Source: Luteibacter flocculans (GTDB taxonomy: Bacteria; Pseudomonadota; Gammaproteobacteria; Xanthomonadales; Rhodanobacteraceae). From it: 64,000 nucleotides of DNA. The first letter of the stretch is position 1, and each line of letters starts with the position of its first letter. The DNA is taken from positions 3,714,501 to 3,778,500 of the forward strand of contig NZ_CP063231.1 in assembly GCF_023612255.1 (NCBI RefSeq), written 5' to 3'. A program made the position numbers and the translations under genes. Below are positions 41,053 through 50,495 of the stretch, one piece after another. The notes under the pieces were generated by a model. The model was not told the origin of the DNA and made no database searches. It saw only the letters and a program-made list of their open reading frames with translations.

Positions 41053-41996
41053 GCGCTGCCGCGCCCTACGCAGCCTTGTCGCCCGATGTCGTGCTTGCCG
41101 CCGTGGATGCGGCAGGCTCGTGGAGCGACGGTCGCCTGCTGGCCCTGAACAGCTACGAGAATCGCGTGTTCCAGGTCGGTCTCGAAGACGGCGGTGTCGT
41201 GGTGGCGAAGTTCTATCGCCCTGGCCGGTGGTCCGACGCTGCGATTGCGGAGGAGCACGCTTTCGCGATCGAACTGGCAGCCGCGGAGTTGCCGATGGTC
41301 GCACCGCTGGTCATCGACGGGCAGACGCTGTTGCGCCACGAGGGATATCGCTACGCGCTCTACCCGCGCCGTGGCGGCCGCGCGCCCTCGTTGGAATCGC
41401 GCGATCAGCTCGAATGGCTGGGGCGTCTCCTGGCCCGCATTCACGCCGTGGGTTCGCGCGAGCGTTTCGTAGCGCGCACCACGCTCGACCGCGCGACGAT
41501 GATCCAGGCGCCCATGCGCGCGGCGTTGGGCTCGGATCTGTTGCCGGCGCACCTGTTCGACGCTTATCGCCACGCCGCCGGCCGCGTGGACGATGCCGTG
41601 GCGCAGCGCTTCGAGGCGGTCGGACCGGTACGCCAGCTCCGCCTGCATGGCGATTGCCATCCGGGCAACGTGCTGTGGACGGATGCCGGCCCGCATTTCG
41701 TGGATCTGGACGACGCCCGCACCGGCCCCGCCGTACAGGATCTCTGGATGCTGGCAGGCGACGAACCGATGATGGACGCGCTGCTCGAAGGCTACGGCCA
41801 GTTCCGCGACTTCGACCCCGGCGAACTCGCCCTGATTCCCGCCCTGCGCGCGATGCGCCAGGTACATTACGCCGGCTGGATCGCGGAGCGCTGGCACGAT
41901 CCCGCGTTCCCCGCCGCCTTCCCGTTCGCCGCCGAAGCGCGCTGGTGGGAACAACACATCGCCGATCTCCACGAGATCGCCGACGATCTGTTCTGA
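41049..41996 (+). CDS. srkA: Stress response kinase A (YihE-type)
   Basis: A 315-residue protein kinase of the APH/choline-kinase fold that counters programmed death under stress in E. coli. The catalytic loop LHGDCHPGNVLW (about 199-210) and the metal-binding FVDLDDA are visible, with the N-terminal ENRVFQVGLEDG nucleotide loop. Start GTG at 41049 overlaps the previous stop, so the genes are coupled. Length fits (about 328). Confidence 0.92.
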   Translation: MSAAAPYAALSPDVVLAAVDAAGSWSDGRLLALNSYENRVFQVGLEDGGVVVAKFYRPGRWSDAAIAEEHAFAIELAAAELPMVAPLVIDGQTLLRHEGYRYALYPRRGGRAPSLESRDQLEWLGRLLARIHAVGSRERFVARTTLDRATMIQAPMRAALGSDLLPAHLFDAYRHAAGRVDDAVAQRFEAVGPVRQLRLHGDCHPGNVLWTDAGPHFVDLDDARTGPAVQDLWMLAGDEPMMDALLEGYGQFRDFDPGELALIPALRAMRQVHYAGWIAERWHDPAFPAAFPFAAEARWWEQHIADLHEIADDLF

Positions 41997-42029
41997 TCCA
42001 CCGCCGCGCCAGCCTCACCAGGAGACTCC

Positions 42030-42473
42030 ATGCATTCGTTCTTCACCCGCGTCATTGCCGTGTTCGAAATCGCCGGCGGGCTGTTCGGCCTCGTGCATCA
42101 GTTCGATCGTTTGCTCGCCGGTCATTTCAGCGGTATCGACGCGATCGTGGCCGTGCTGGGCGTGCTGGTGTTCGGTTTCATCCTCGTAGCCGGCGTCCTG
42201 CTCGCGAGCAACGACGGGCGCGGTACGTCGATGTCCATCTGGGCACAGTTCCTCCAGGCGCCGTTGATTGCGACGCCCGTGTTCAGTTATGCCCTGTCGA
42301 GCGGCGCCTTTGCCAACCTTTCGCTCACTCTGCAGCGTTCGCCGCGCGTAGGTTTCGACTGGGCCATCGCCGAGCATGGCTGGCTCCTCGCGATCGCCGG
42401 ACCGTCCTCGGCGCACCTCGGCATCAACCTGCTCGCGCTGGTGTCGTGGCTCGTGCTGCGCTTCGGTCGCTGA
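42030..42473 (+). CDS. Small membrane protein of unknown function
   Basis: A 147-residue protein with four hydrophobic helices (about 5-25, 37-58, 72-92 and 118-143). I do not recognise the family. AGGAGACTCC precedes the ATG 33 nt after srkA, so it probably belongs to that transcript. Confidence 0.78.
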   Translation: MHSFFTRVIAVFEIAGGLFGLVHQFDRLLAGHFSGIDAIVAVLGVLVFGFILVAGVLLASNDGRGTSMSIWAQFLQAPLIATPVFSYALSSGAFANLSLTLQRSPRVGFDWAIAEHGWLLAIAGPSSAHLGINLLALVSWLVLRFGR

Positions 42474-42492
42474 GCCCCGGTATCATTCGCCG

Positions 42493-43662
42493 ATGACTAT
42501 CCCCGCACTCCCCACCATCCGCCTGAAATCCGACCGCGTACCTGGCCACCCCTGGGTCTGGTCGGCTCAGGTCGTGAAGCCCGACGAGCGGCTGCCGCCC
42601 GGTAGCGTCGTGGAGGTCCTGGATGCGAAGGGACGCTTCGTAGGCCGTGGCTTCTGGAACGGCCATGCCCGCGTGGCCCTGCGCCTACTGACTACGCGTC
42701 AGGACGAGGCCATCGACGATGCCTGGATCGCGGCGCGTCTGACCCGCGCGGTGGAACTGCGCCGCGAACTGCTCCGCCTCGACGCCGCGAGCGATGCGTG
42801 GCGCGTGGTGCACAGCGAAGGCGACGGCCTCTCCGGCCTGGTGGTGGACCGTTACGCGAATCACCTCGTGGTCGAATACTTCGCCGCAGGCATGTGGCGC
42901 TTCCGCGACACGATCCACGCCGAGCTGCTCCGCCATTTCCCGGGTGCGTCGCTGTACTGGTTCGCGGAGCAGCACGTGCAGCGCCAGGAATCGTTCGACG
43001 TGCGCTCGAACGACGCGCCCGCCGCGGTGGACGTCCACGAACACGGGCTCGCCTTCCACGCCGCTCCTGGCCTGGGTCACAAGACCGGATTCTTCGCCGA
43101 CCAGCGCGACAACCGCCAGCGCTTTGCCGAACTCGCACGCGGCCGGCGTGTGCTTGACCTCTGCTGCAATGCCGGCGGGTTCGCCGTGCACGCGATGAAG
43201 GCCGGCGCCCTCGAAGCTACGGGTGTGGACGCGGACGCCGCCATCCTGGAAGTGGCGCGCGAGAACGCACGCATGAACGGCGTCGTCGCGCAATTCGAGC
43301 AAGGTGACGTCTTCGAATGGCTGCGCGCCGCCATCGCCCGAGGCGATCGTTGGGATGCCATCGTCCTCGACCCGCCCAAGCTCACCCGCGACCGCAACCA
43401 GGTCGTGAACGCGCTGAAGAAATACTTCGCCATGAACCGCACCGCGCTCGACGTCCTGGCGCCGGGCGGCATCCTGCTGACCTGCTCCTGCACGGGTCTG
43501 GTCGGCGAAGACGATTTCCTGGAGATGATCCGCCGCGTGGCGCTGAACGCCGGTCGCGATATCCAGGTGCTTCACGTGGCCGGCGCCGGTGCCGACCACC
43601 CGGTCGCGAGCAACGTGCCCGAGAACCGTTACCTCAAGGCGGTGTTCTGCCGCGTCGGCTGA
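42493..43662 (+). CDS. rlmI: 23S rRNA m5C1962 methyltransferase RlmI
   Basis: A 389-residue SAM-dependent rRNA methyltransferase. An N-terminal PUA domain (about 5-80) is followed by an EEHD-like region and a Rossmann domain with VLDLCCNAGGFAVHA, DPPK and the catalytic-Cys motif CSCTGL. ATG at 42493 matches the family. It lies 19 nt after the membrane protein gene. Confidence 0.94.
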   Translation: MTIPALPTIRLKSDRVPGHPWVWSAQVVKPDERLPPGSVVEVLDAKGRFVGRGFWNGHARVALRLLTTRQDEAIDDAWIAARLTRAVELRRELLRLDAASDAWRVVHSEGDGLSGLVVDRYANHLVVEYFAAGMWRFRDTIHAELLRHFPGASLYWFAEQHVQRQESFDVRSNDAPAAVDVHEHGLAFHAAPGLGHKTGFFADQRDNRQRFAELARGRRVLDLCCNAGGFAVHAMKAGALEATGVDADAAILEVARENARMNGVVAQFEQGDVFEWLRAAIARGDRWDAIVLDPPKLTRDRNQVVNALKKYFAMNRTALDVLAPGGILLTCSCTGLVGEDDFLEMIRRVALNAGRDIQVLHVAGAGADHPVASNVPENRYLKAVFCRVG

Positions 43663-43709
43663 CGAAGCGTTCACCCGGCCTTGATCGGCCGACAGAACAT
43701 AGTGCCGGC

Positions 43710-44792
43710 ATGTCCAGGAAACCTCCGGCCGATGCCCTCGTGGTGGCAAGTGTGGAACGAGCCCACGCCAAAGCGGCGGGCCTCGTCTACGTGTGCGACA
43801 CCGACCCCGGTATCACCCGCTGCAAACGCGGCCAATCGTTCCGGTATGTCGATCCGGACGGCCGAGCCGTCAGCGACCCGGACCTGTTGCAGCGCATCCG
43901 TTCACTGGCGATCCCGCCCGCCTACTCGCGCGTGTGGATCTGTCCTAACGAACGCGGGCATCTGCAAGCCACCGGACGCGATGCCCGTGGCCGCAAGCAG
44001 TACCGTTACCACGCGCGCTGGCGCGCGACGCGCGACCAGGGCAAGTTCGAGCGCATCGTGGAATTCGGCGAAGCGCTGCCCCGGCTGCGCCGACGCTTGC
44101 GCAAGGATCTCGCCCTGCCCGGCCTGCCGCGCGAGAAAGTCCTCGCCCTCGTCGTGAGCCTGCTGGAAGAAACCATGATCCGCGTCGGCAACGACGCCTA
44201 TGCCAAGCAGAACAATTCCTATGGCCTGACGACACTGCGGTCTCGGCACGTTGCCATGCGCAAGGGTCGTATCCATTTCCACTTTCGCGGCAAGAGCGGA
44301 ATGTGGCGCGACGTGGCTTTGGACGATCGTCGCTTGGTCAAGGTCGTACGCCGCGTGCAGGAACTGCCGGGGCAGCGACTGTTCCAGTACATCGACGACG
44401 ACGGGCAGCCCCAGCCGGTGGATTCCGGCATGGTCAACGATTACCTGCGCGAGGTCACCGGCGGCGAGTTCACCGCGAAGGACTTCCGTACCTGGGGCGG
44501 CACGGTGCATGCGGTGGCGGTACTCGCTGCCACGGCACTGCCGGAAGAAGGCGGCGAGCGAGCAACGAAGTCACTGTTGGCGGCCGCCGTGAAGGAAGTG
44601 GCCGCGGTGTTGGGAAACACGCCCGCGGTATGCCGAGCGTCGTACATCCACCCCGAAGTCTTCGCCGGTTGGCAGGAAGGCAAACTGCACCGCTGCGTGC
44701 CTCAGACGGGCTTGCGTTACCCGCGAAAATTGGAAGCAGCCACCCTGTCTTTTCTGCGCCGACGCCTTCGTGCAACGAAGCGCTCCCGTTGA
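43710..44792 (+). CDS. Type IB DNA topoisomerase
   Basis: A 360-residue enzyme of the poxvirus/bacterial TopIB family that relaxes supercoils through a 3'-phosphotyrosyl link. The probable nucleophile is Tyr312 in CRASYIHPEV. Upstream catalytic-region elements are IRVGNDAYAKQNNSYGLTTL, the FRGKSG stretch and the KDFRTWGGTV helix. The short poxvirus-like form is scattered among bacteria. ATG at 43710 was chosen because homology starts there. Confidence 0.93.
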   Translation: MSRKPPADALVVASVERAHAKAAGLVYVCDTDPGITRCKRGQSFRYVDPDGRAVSDPDLLQRIRSLAIPPAYSRVWICPNERGHLQATGRDARGRKQYRYHARWRATRDQGKFERIVEFGEALPRLRRRLRKDLALPGLPREKVLALVVSLLEETMIRVGNDAYAKQNNSYGLTTLRSRHVAMRKGRIHFHFRGKSGMWRDVALDDRRLVKVVRRVQELPGQRLFQYIDDDGQPQPVDSGMVNDYLREVTGGEFTAKDFRTWGGTVHAVAVLAATALPEEGGERATKSLLAAAVKEVAAVLGNTPAVCRASYIHPEVFAGWQEGKLHRCVPQTGLRYPRKLEAATLSFLRRRLRATKRSR

Positions 44793-44855
44793 ATCGCATG
44801 GATGGCTATAGTGCGTGACACGGGGTTCGCGTTCGATGATTCAGGGGCTGTGACG

Positions 44856-45779
44856 ATGTGGCGGTGGAAGGCGGTTCCCCTCATGCTTGGCCTGTGGGCA
44901 GGCACGGTTGCGCAGGCGCAGGAGGTCGGCAACGGCTCGCCGGGCGCCATGCCCGACATGACGGAGCACCGTGGCGTGGTGGACGACACCTGGATCATCG
45001 CGCCCAAGCGCCTGCCCGGCGCGACCCTCGCTGGCGTGAAGAACTACGCCGACGAAGGCGATATCGCCGCTGGCGTGTCCCTGCGCTACCGCATCGACAA
45101 CGCGCAATGGATCATCGCCGACGTGTTCATTTATCCCGCAGGCGAAGGCGACAATGCCGCGATGCTTCGCCGTGCGGCCGAGGATTTTCGCGAATCCGTC
45201 GCCTACGCCGAACGCCAGCAGATCTATCGCAACGTCTGGTGGGGCGACGAAAGCGCTTATACGGCCACGCTGCCGGGTGGCCGCACCGTCGAGGGCCGTG
45301 TTCTGCCGATCGTGTTCGATGCGCAGCAGGACATGCTCGCGTCGCGCGCGTACCTGTTCTATCGCAAGCTTTACTTCGTGAAGATCCGCCTCAGCACGAC
45401 GGTGGACGCGGTGGAATCGCTCGCCGACGATGCCGACGGCTTCGTCGCCAACCTGCTCAGTGGCGTCGATATCGTGAGCGTCGGCACCTGCGGTCGGCGC
45501 ATGGATCTCGTCATGGTGCCACCCGGACAGACGCCGCCACCCGACCTGAAGGACGGGGCAAGTAGCGACGGGTATCGCGTGTTGCTCAGGGGCGGAAAGC
45601 CCGGCACGCCGGCCTACGCGGCCCAACTGGCGAAGACCATGACGCTGGCAGCGAAGCGGCAACGCGCCAGCGGTTGCACGTTGCTGGACTACCATCCGCC
45701 GTTAGAGGACGACACGCGTGCCGTGTTGCACCTGTCGTTCGGTCCCGAGGACTGGGGCACGTCGCCCAAAAGCCCCTGA
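44856..45779 (+). CDS. Secreted hypothetical protein
   Basis: A 307-residue protein with a signal peptide (about 1-21, ending VAQA) and a mature periplasmic or secreted domain of mixed strands. A single late CGRRM and another CTLLDYHP suggest one disulfide. No family recognised. ATG at 44856 has AGGGG upstream and places the signal peptide at the N terminus; the longer frame from 44802 lacks one. A perfect GC-rich hairpin follows the stop. Confidence 0.75.
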   Translation: MWRWKAVPLMLGLWAGTVAQAQEVGNGSPGAMPDMTEHRGVVDDTWIIAPKRLPGATLAGVKNYADEGDIAAGVSLRYRIDNAQWIIADVFIYPAGEGDNAAMLRRAAEDFRESVAYAERQQIYRNVWWGDESAYTATLPGGRTVEGRVLPIVFDAQQDMLASRAYLFYRKLYFVKIRLSTTVDAVESLADDADGFVANLLSGVDIVSVGTCGRRMDLVMVPPGQTPPPDLKDGASSDGYRVLLRGGKPGTPAYAAQLAKTMTLAAKRQRASGCTLLDYHPPLEDDTRAVLHLSFGPEDWGTSPKSP

Positions 45780-45791
45780 CGACAAACGAAG

Positions 45792-45824
45792 AACGGCCGG
45801 GGCGCGTCCCACGCCCCGGCCGTT
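45792..45824 (+). terminator. Perfect 13-bp GC-rich hairpin
   Basis: AACGGCCGGGGCG (45792-45804) and its exact inverse (45812-45824) flank a 7-nt loop, 12 nt after the preceding stop. There is no long T run, so its strength as an intrinsic terminator is uncertain. Confidence 0.65.
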
Positions 45825-46160
45825 GCCGTTCACTGGTTGGTGCACAGGGCTCAAATCCTTGAGCCAGCCATGCCAACCTGCGGCGACCCGTGCATGATGC
45901 GCGAGTTCGCCGTTTCGGCACATGGAAGATTTCTGAAAAATCCCGCTATCGATACCTGCATGGCTATCGGCGCAGCCCGCGGGCGGCGGGTTTCTAGGCA
46001 GCGCCTGCGCTGCCGCTCTTTACCTCAATTTTCGAAATTAATCATGAGAATCGAGCACGACGCTCGTTTTCTGCTACGCAATGCGTCATTCGATGCATTG
46101 CGCCGATATTTGAGACTGCTTCCATGGTGCATGCGAACTGGCACCCCTATCCTTCCGCAC
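45825..46160. other. Intergenic region upstream of the type I secretion island
   Basis: More than 300 bp without a supported gene, lower in GC than the core genome towards its right half. It holds three inverted repeats: GGCTCAA-ATCC-TTGAGCC (45848-45865), GGCAGCGC-CT-GCGCTGCC (45997-46014) and CGCAATGC-N10-GCATTGCG (46077-46102). The last has the form of a repressor operator. No clear -35/-10 pair was found. Confidence 0.5.
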
Positions 46161-46190
46161 CTTTCGGCTTACGCAGATTCAAGCCGAAAG
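46161..46190. promoter_or_regulatory. Perfect dyad in the leader of the secretion operon
   Basis: CTTTCGGCTT (46161-46170) and AAGCCGAAAG (46181-46190) are exact inverted copies with a 10-base spacer, ending 22 nt before the start codon of the ATPase gene and just before its CAGGAG ribosome-binding site. It could be an operator or an RNA hairpin that affects translation. Confidence 0.6.
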
Positions 46191-46212
46191 ATGACAAGGG
46201 CAGGAGCTGGAC

Positions 46213-48363
46213 ATGCAAGAAGCAGCGTTGACGGCGACGCCGTGCACCCCCGTGGATGTCGCCGATTCGCTCCTGGCAGCCCTGGTGCTCCTCGCGCGAT
46301 TCCACGGCGTAGCGGCCGATCCCGCCCAACTGGCGCATGAGTTCGGCAACGGGCGCTCCTTTGACGAAGTAGCGACGTTGCTAGCCGCCAAGTCACTGGG
46401 GCTGAAAGCCCGCTTCGTGGATCAACCGCTCGAACGACTTGCTGCCACCCCCTTGCCCGCTGTCGCGCGCATCGACGGTAACGGGTATGCCGTTCTCGCT
46501 CGCGTGGATGGCGACGCCGTTCTCGTCCACGACCTCATCGAACGCCGTGTCCGCCGCATCGATCGAGAGCGCTTCGCCAAAATGTACGCGGGACGCCTGT
46601 TGCTGGTCGCGACGCGGCAGGGGACGCAAAAGGCGGCAGGCCGATTCGACCTGAGCTGGTTCATCCCTGCCGTGGTGAAGTACCGCCGGCTCTTCGCCGA
46701 AGTGATTCTGGTATCGGTCTTCGTCCAGGCATTCTCACTGGTCACGCCACTGCTCTTCCAGGTCGTCATGGACAAGGTGCTCGTCCACCGCACGATCGCG
46801 ACCCTCAACGTCGTGGCGATAGGTATTGCCGCCGTCGGCTTGTTCGAAGTTCTGCTATCCGGCCTCCGCGCGCATGTATTTGCGCACACCACGAGCAAGA
46901 TCGATGTGGAACTGGGCGCCGGCCTCTTCCGGCACCTCATCGCGCTGCCGCTTGCCTACTTCGAAGCGCGCCGCACGGGCGAAACCGTCGCCCGTGTCCG
47001 GGAACTCGAAACCATACGTGGCTTCCTCACGGGGCAGGCGCTCACCTCCGTGCTTGACCTCTGCTTTGCCGTGATCTTCCTCGCCGTCATGACGATGTAC
47101 AGCGGCACGCTCACGCTTGTCGTGCTCGCTTCCCTGCCTGTCTACGCCCTGTGGTCGGCGTTTGTCACACCGTTGCTGCGCCGCCGCCTGGACGAGAAGT
47201 TCGCGCGTGGCGCCGAGAACCAGGCGTTTCTCGTCGAGGCCGTGAGCGGCATCGGAACGATCAAGGCTGCGGCCGTCGATCCGGGAATGACGCAAACCTG
47301 GGATCGCCAGCTTGCCGGTTACGTTGGCGCAGCCTTGCGCGTGACCCGACTAGCCAACATCGGACAACAAGGGGTGCAACTGATCCAGAAGGCCGTCGCC
47401 GTGCTGCTTCTGTACCTGGGCGCGCGACTGGTCATCGAGGGCGACCTCACAGTAGGCCAGTTGATTGCCTTCAACATGCTGTCGGGACAGGTGGCCGCAC
47501 CCGTCGTCCGCCTTGCTCAACTCTGGCAGGACTTCCAGCAAGTCGGTCTCTCCGTGCGCCGGCTGGGCGACATCCTCAACACACCCACGGAACGCGCTGG
47601 GAGCCGTGTCGCGCCGCCGGCCATGCGCGGGGAGATCACGTTCGAACGCACGACCTTTCGCTATCGCCCGGACGGCGCGGAGGTGCTGGCAGGCATCGAC
47701 CTTCGTATTGCAGCCGGCGAAGTGATCGGCATCGTCGGTCGCTCTGGCTCGGGCAAGAGCACTCTCACCAAGCTGGTACAACGCCTGTACGTACCGGAGC
47801 GAGGTCGCGTGCTGGTCGATGGCAACGACCTCGCCATGGTCGATCCTGTGTGGCTGCGCCGGCAGGTAGGCGTAGTGTTGCAGGAGAACTTCCTGTTCAA
47901 CCGCAGCATCCGCGAGAACATCGCGCTGGCCGACCCGGGGGCCTCCCTCGACGAGGTGATCCACGCCGCCCGCCTCGCCGGCGCGCATGACTTCATCCTG
48001 GAGCTGGCCGAAGGCTACGACACCCTGGTTGGCGAACGTGGCGGCACGCTCTCGGGCGGGCAACGGCAGCGCATCGCCATCGCCCGTGCGCTCATGACCA
48101 ACCCGCGCATCCTGATCCTCGACGAAGCCACCAGCGCGCTCGACTACGAATCCGAGCATGCCGTCATGGGCAACATGCGCGCCATCTGCCAGGGCCGCAC
48201 CGTACTCATCATCGCCCACCGTCTTTCCACCGTTCGCCACGCCGACCGCATCGTGGTACTCGACCGAGGCCGGGTGATCGAAGAAGGCCGGCATGACGAC
48301 CTGATCGGGCGCGTGGGCGGCAGTTACGCCCGCCTGCATGCGTTGCAAGGCGGCGCGGCATGA
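46213..48363 (+). CDS. Type I secretion ABC transporter (HlyB-like)
   Basis: A 716-residue inner-membrane exporter that powers passage of a substrate with a C-terminal signal. Domains: an N-terminal C39-like domain without the catalytic cysteine (1-135; the site reads [14 protein letters not shown]), six membrane helices (about 155-440) and an ATPase with Walker A GRSGSGKS (about 510), signature LSGGQRQR (about 614) and [11 protein letters not shown]. The non-proteolytic C39-like domain is typical of RTX exporters. It overlaps the adaptor gene by ATGA. The likely cargo is the RTX protein at 51013. Confidence 0.94.
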   Translation: MQEAALTATPCTPVDVADSLLAALVLLARFHGVAADPAQLAHEFGNGRSFDEVATLLAAKSLGLKARFVDQPLERLAATPLPAVARIDGNGYAVLARVDGDAVLVHDLIERRVRRIDRERFAKMYAGRLLLVATRQGTQKAAGRFDLSWFIPAVVKYRRLFAEVILVSVFVQAFSLVTPLLFQVVMDKVLVHRTIATLNVVAIGIAAVGLFEVLLSGLRAHVFAHTTSKIDVELGAGLFRHLIALPLAYFEARRTGETVARVRELETIRGFLTGQALTSVLDLCFAVIFLAVMTMYSGTLTLVVLASLPVYALWSAFVTPLLRRRLDEKFARGAENQAFLVEAVSGIGTIKAAAVDPGMTQTWDRQLAGYVGAALRVTRLANIGQQGVQLIQKAVAVLLLYLGARLVIEGDLTVGQLIAFNMLSGQVAAPVVRLAQLWQDFQQVGLSVRRLGDILNTPTERAGSRVAPPAMRGEITFERTTFRYRPDGAEVLAGIDLRIAAGEVIGIVGRSGSGKSTLTKLVQRLYVPERGRVLVDGNDLAMVDPVWLRRQVGVVLQENFLFNRSIRENIALADPGASLDEVIHAARLAGAHDFILELAEGYDTLVGERGGTLSGGQRQRIAIARALMTNPRILILDEATSALDYESEHAVMGNMRAICQGRTVLIIAHRLSTVRHADRIVVLDRGRVIEEGRHDDLIGRVGGSYARLHALQGGAA

Positions 48364-49757
48364 AGCAATTCATCGGAGGCATCGCCAGCCATGTCGAGGC
48401 GTGGCGCGAAGCGTGGGCAGCCCGACATGTCGCCACGGCCGCCGCACGCACGGCCGACGAGCTCGCATTCCTTCCAGCCCATCTGGAACTGGTCGAATCG
48501 CCCGTCTCGCCGACGGCCAGGACAACGCAGCGCTTCATCATGGCGATTTTCGTCGTTGCGCTGATGTGGGCCTGCCTGGGGCACCTCGATATCGTGGCAA
48601 GCGCACCCGGTCGCACCGTCACCACATCGCGCACCAAGACCCTGCAGCCGATGGAAACCGCCACCGTACGACGGATCGCCGTACGCGATGGCGATACGGT
48701 GCATGCCGGGCAGGTACTCATCGAACTCGACGACACGCAAGCGGAAGCCGACAGGCGCAAGGCCACCGAAGCATTGGCTGCGGCGGAGCGCGAAACGCAG
48801 CGTTACGCCTTGTTGGCCGCCGCCATCGACACCGACGCTTTGCCGGTCGCGCCCCACGTTACCGACGACGAAAGACGTGCCCGCGCACTGGCTGCGCTCG
48901 ACCTTGCGCAATACATCGCCAAGAAGCAGGCATTGGAATCCACGCTCGATCAGCGCCGCCGCGAGGCCGCCACCATCGAGGCCCAACTACCGGATCTGCG
49001 CGCAAGCGCCGACATCGCACGCCGCCGCGCGGACGACACCGGGGCCCTCGTCGCCCGCGGTCATGTCGCACGCCACGAACACCTCATGCGCGAACAGGAA
49101 CGCATGGACGCTGACCGCTCTCTCACCGGTCAGCGCACTCGCCTCGCCGAATTGCTAGCTGCCATCGACGCGGCGGCGCATGAGCTGGAGACCCATACCG
49201 CCCTCACCCGCCAGCAAGCGGCCGACCAGCAAAGGCAGGCCAGCGATAACGCAAGTCAATACCGGCAAGACCTCGCCAGCGCAGTACAGCGCAAAAGCCA
49301 ACTCACCCTCGTCGCGCCAGTGGATGGCACCGCACAACAGCTCGCAATCCATACCGTCGGCGGCGTGGTCACACCAGGGCAGGCGCTACTCGCCGTCGTC
49401 CCCGACGACGACCCGCTGGAAGTCGAAGCCACGATCATCAACCAGGACATCGGCTTCGTTCGCGCGGGACAACGCGTCACGGTCAAGATCGAGAGCTTTC
49501 CCTACACACGCTACGGCTACGTCGGAGGCACGGTGCAAAGCGTCTCGCACGACGCGGCGCAGGACGAAAAGCTGGGACTCGTCTTTCCGGCGCGGATTCG
49601 ACTTGACCGAACCTCACTGACCATCGATGGCGTCGATGTCGCACTGACCCCGGGCATGAATGTGACGGCGGAGATCCGCACCGGACGAAGGCGGCTTATC
49701 GACTACCTGCTAAGTCCGCTTCGAGAGCATGTGAGCGAGGCGGGACGGGAGCGGTAA
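48360..49757 (+). CDS. HlyD-family type I secretion adaptor
   Basis: A 465-residue membrane fusion protein with a cytoplasmic N terminus, one membrane helix (about 60-78), a lipoyl half-motif ([19 protein letters not shown]), a long coiled-coil hairpin (about 125-300) and the C-terminal beta-barrel with [10 protein letters not shown]. It bridges the ABC transporter to a TolC-type outer-membrane channel, which is not encoded in this island. Translationally coupled to the ATPase gene. Confidence 0.94.
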   Translation: MKQFIGGIASHVEAWREAWAARHVATAAARTADELAFLPAHLELVESPVSPTARTTQRFIMAIFVVALMWACLGHLDIVASAPGRTVTTSRTKTLQPMETATVRRIAVRDGDTVHAGQVLIELDDTQAEADRRKATEALAAAERETQRYALLAAAIDTDALPVAPHVTDDERRARALAALDLAQYIAKKQALESTLDQRRREAATIEAQLPDLRASADIARRRADDTGALVARGHVARHEHLMREQERMDADRSLTGQRTRLAELLAAIDAAAHELETHTALTRQQAADQQRQASDNASQYRQDLASAVQRKSQLTLVAPVDGTAQQLAIHTVGGVVTPGQALLAVVPDDDPLEVEATIINQDIGFVRAGQRVTVKIESFPYTRYGYVGGTVQSVSHDAAQDEKLGLVFPARIRLDRTSLTIDGVDVALTPGMNVTAEIRTGRRRLIDYLLSPLREHVSEAGRER

Positions 49758-49803
49758 TAGCAATTTGCAGCCTCATTTGAATAATCGATCGAAGACAACG
49801 GAC

Positions 49804-50331
49804 ATGCTAATTAACAACCCTCAAGAATGCTCACCCAGGTCAATAGCTCGTAGCTACGGACTGACTGCACTCAGCGCATTTTTCGTCGCCGAGTTTTTCG
49901 TTCTGACAGGAGCGGCACCAGGCTTTGCCGACAAAATAGTGATGTTTGGCGGCATCACGAGCTACGGTCTACCCATGGAGCGACAAAGGGAACTGGCCGT
50001 TCATCTGCTCGCGCAGACATTAGCGTTTCCGGCGTATTTCATCGTCACTTACAAGGGATTGAAGGTGGCAGTGCATAACGGAACGCACCTAGGCGTTAGA
50101 GCCGTCCTGAGCGGACTCTTCTTATCCATCCTGTTCTCACTCCTCCTCTATATGCCAGCGAGGTCAACACCAAACCCGAACATTCACAAGTTCAACCTAG
50201 TCCACATAGCCATCCAAGAGTTCAACATCGCTTACTCCTCAATGGTTGGGTTATTTCTGATAGGCATCGCAGCAGGCCTACAGATACCCCCACTCGCGGC
50301 ATACATGGCATTCAAAAATACTAAGCGTTAA
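49804..50331 (+). CDS. Four-helix membrane protein, candidate immunity protein A
   Basis: A 175-residue protein with four predicted membrane helices (about 18-38, 65-82, 99-117 and 143-168). No family recognised. Codon use and base composition are clearly more AT-rich than the surrounding core genes, a sign of acquisition. It lies between the secretion adaptor and the RTX gene. Size and topology resemble the membrane immunity proteins of pore-forming colicins, so immunity is inferred, not shown. An in-frame TTG at 49765 would extend it by 13 residues; neither start has a strong ribosome-binding site. Confidence 0.7.
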   Translation: MLINNPQECSPRSIARSYGLTALSAFFVAEFFVLTGAAPGFADKIVMFGGITSYGLPMERQRELAVHLLAQTLAFPAYFIVTYKGLKVAVHNGTHLGVRAVLSGLFLSILFSLLLYMPARSTPNPNIHKFNLVHIAIQEFNIAYSSMVGLFLIGIAAGLQIPPLAAYMAFKNTKR

Positions 50332-50369
50332 GTACTTAACCACCGAAGATATCCAAAATCGAGATAGTC

Positions 50370-50495
50370 ATGGAAGAAAATAGAAAAGACAACCTTCAAA
50401 GCGAAGCCATCAAGCACGCCGATAACGCCGCCGCTGCGGTACGAACCGGATTCGCCCAAGTACTAAGGCCACCCATCCAAAGAAGCGAGCCATGA
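50370..50495 (+). CDS. 41-residue ORF coupled to the next gene
   Basis: A short ORF, MEENRKDNLQSEAI...RSEP, whose TGA overlaps the ATG of the next gene (ATGA at 50492-50495). The N-terminal part is polar and charged; the middle has an Ala-rich amphipathic stretch (HADNAAAAVRTGFAQVL). No signal peptide, no cysteines and no family I recognise. Overlap with the downstream gene on the same strand supports real translation, either as a small protein or as a coupling leader. It was found by reading the gap between the two membrane-protein genes. Confidence 0.6.
   Translation: MEENRKDNLQSEAIKHADNAAAAVRTGFAQVLRPPIQRSEP

Noticed and set aside
45837-46340. 167-residue open frame upstream of the secretion ATPase
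   Set aside because: It runs through the hairpins of the control region and overlaps the real gene start; no coding signature.
46213-46620. C39 peptidase domain as evidence for a double-glycine bacteriocin exporter
   Set aside because: The catalytic cysteine is absent at the expected position, so the domain is the non-proteolytic type found in RTX exporters.
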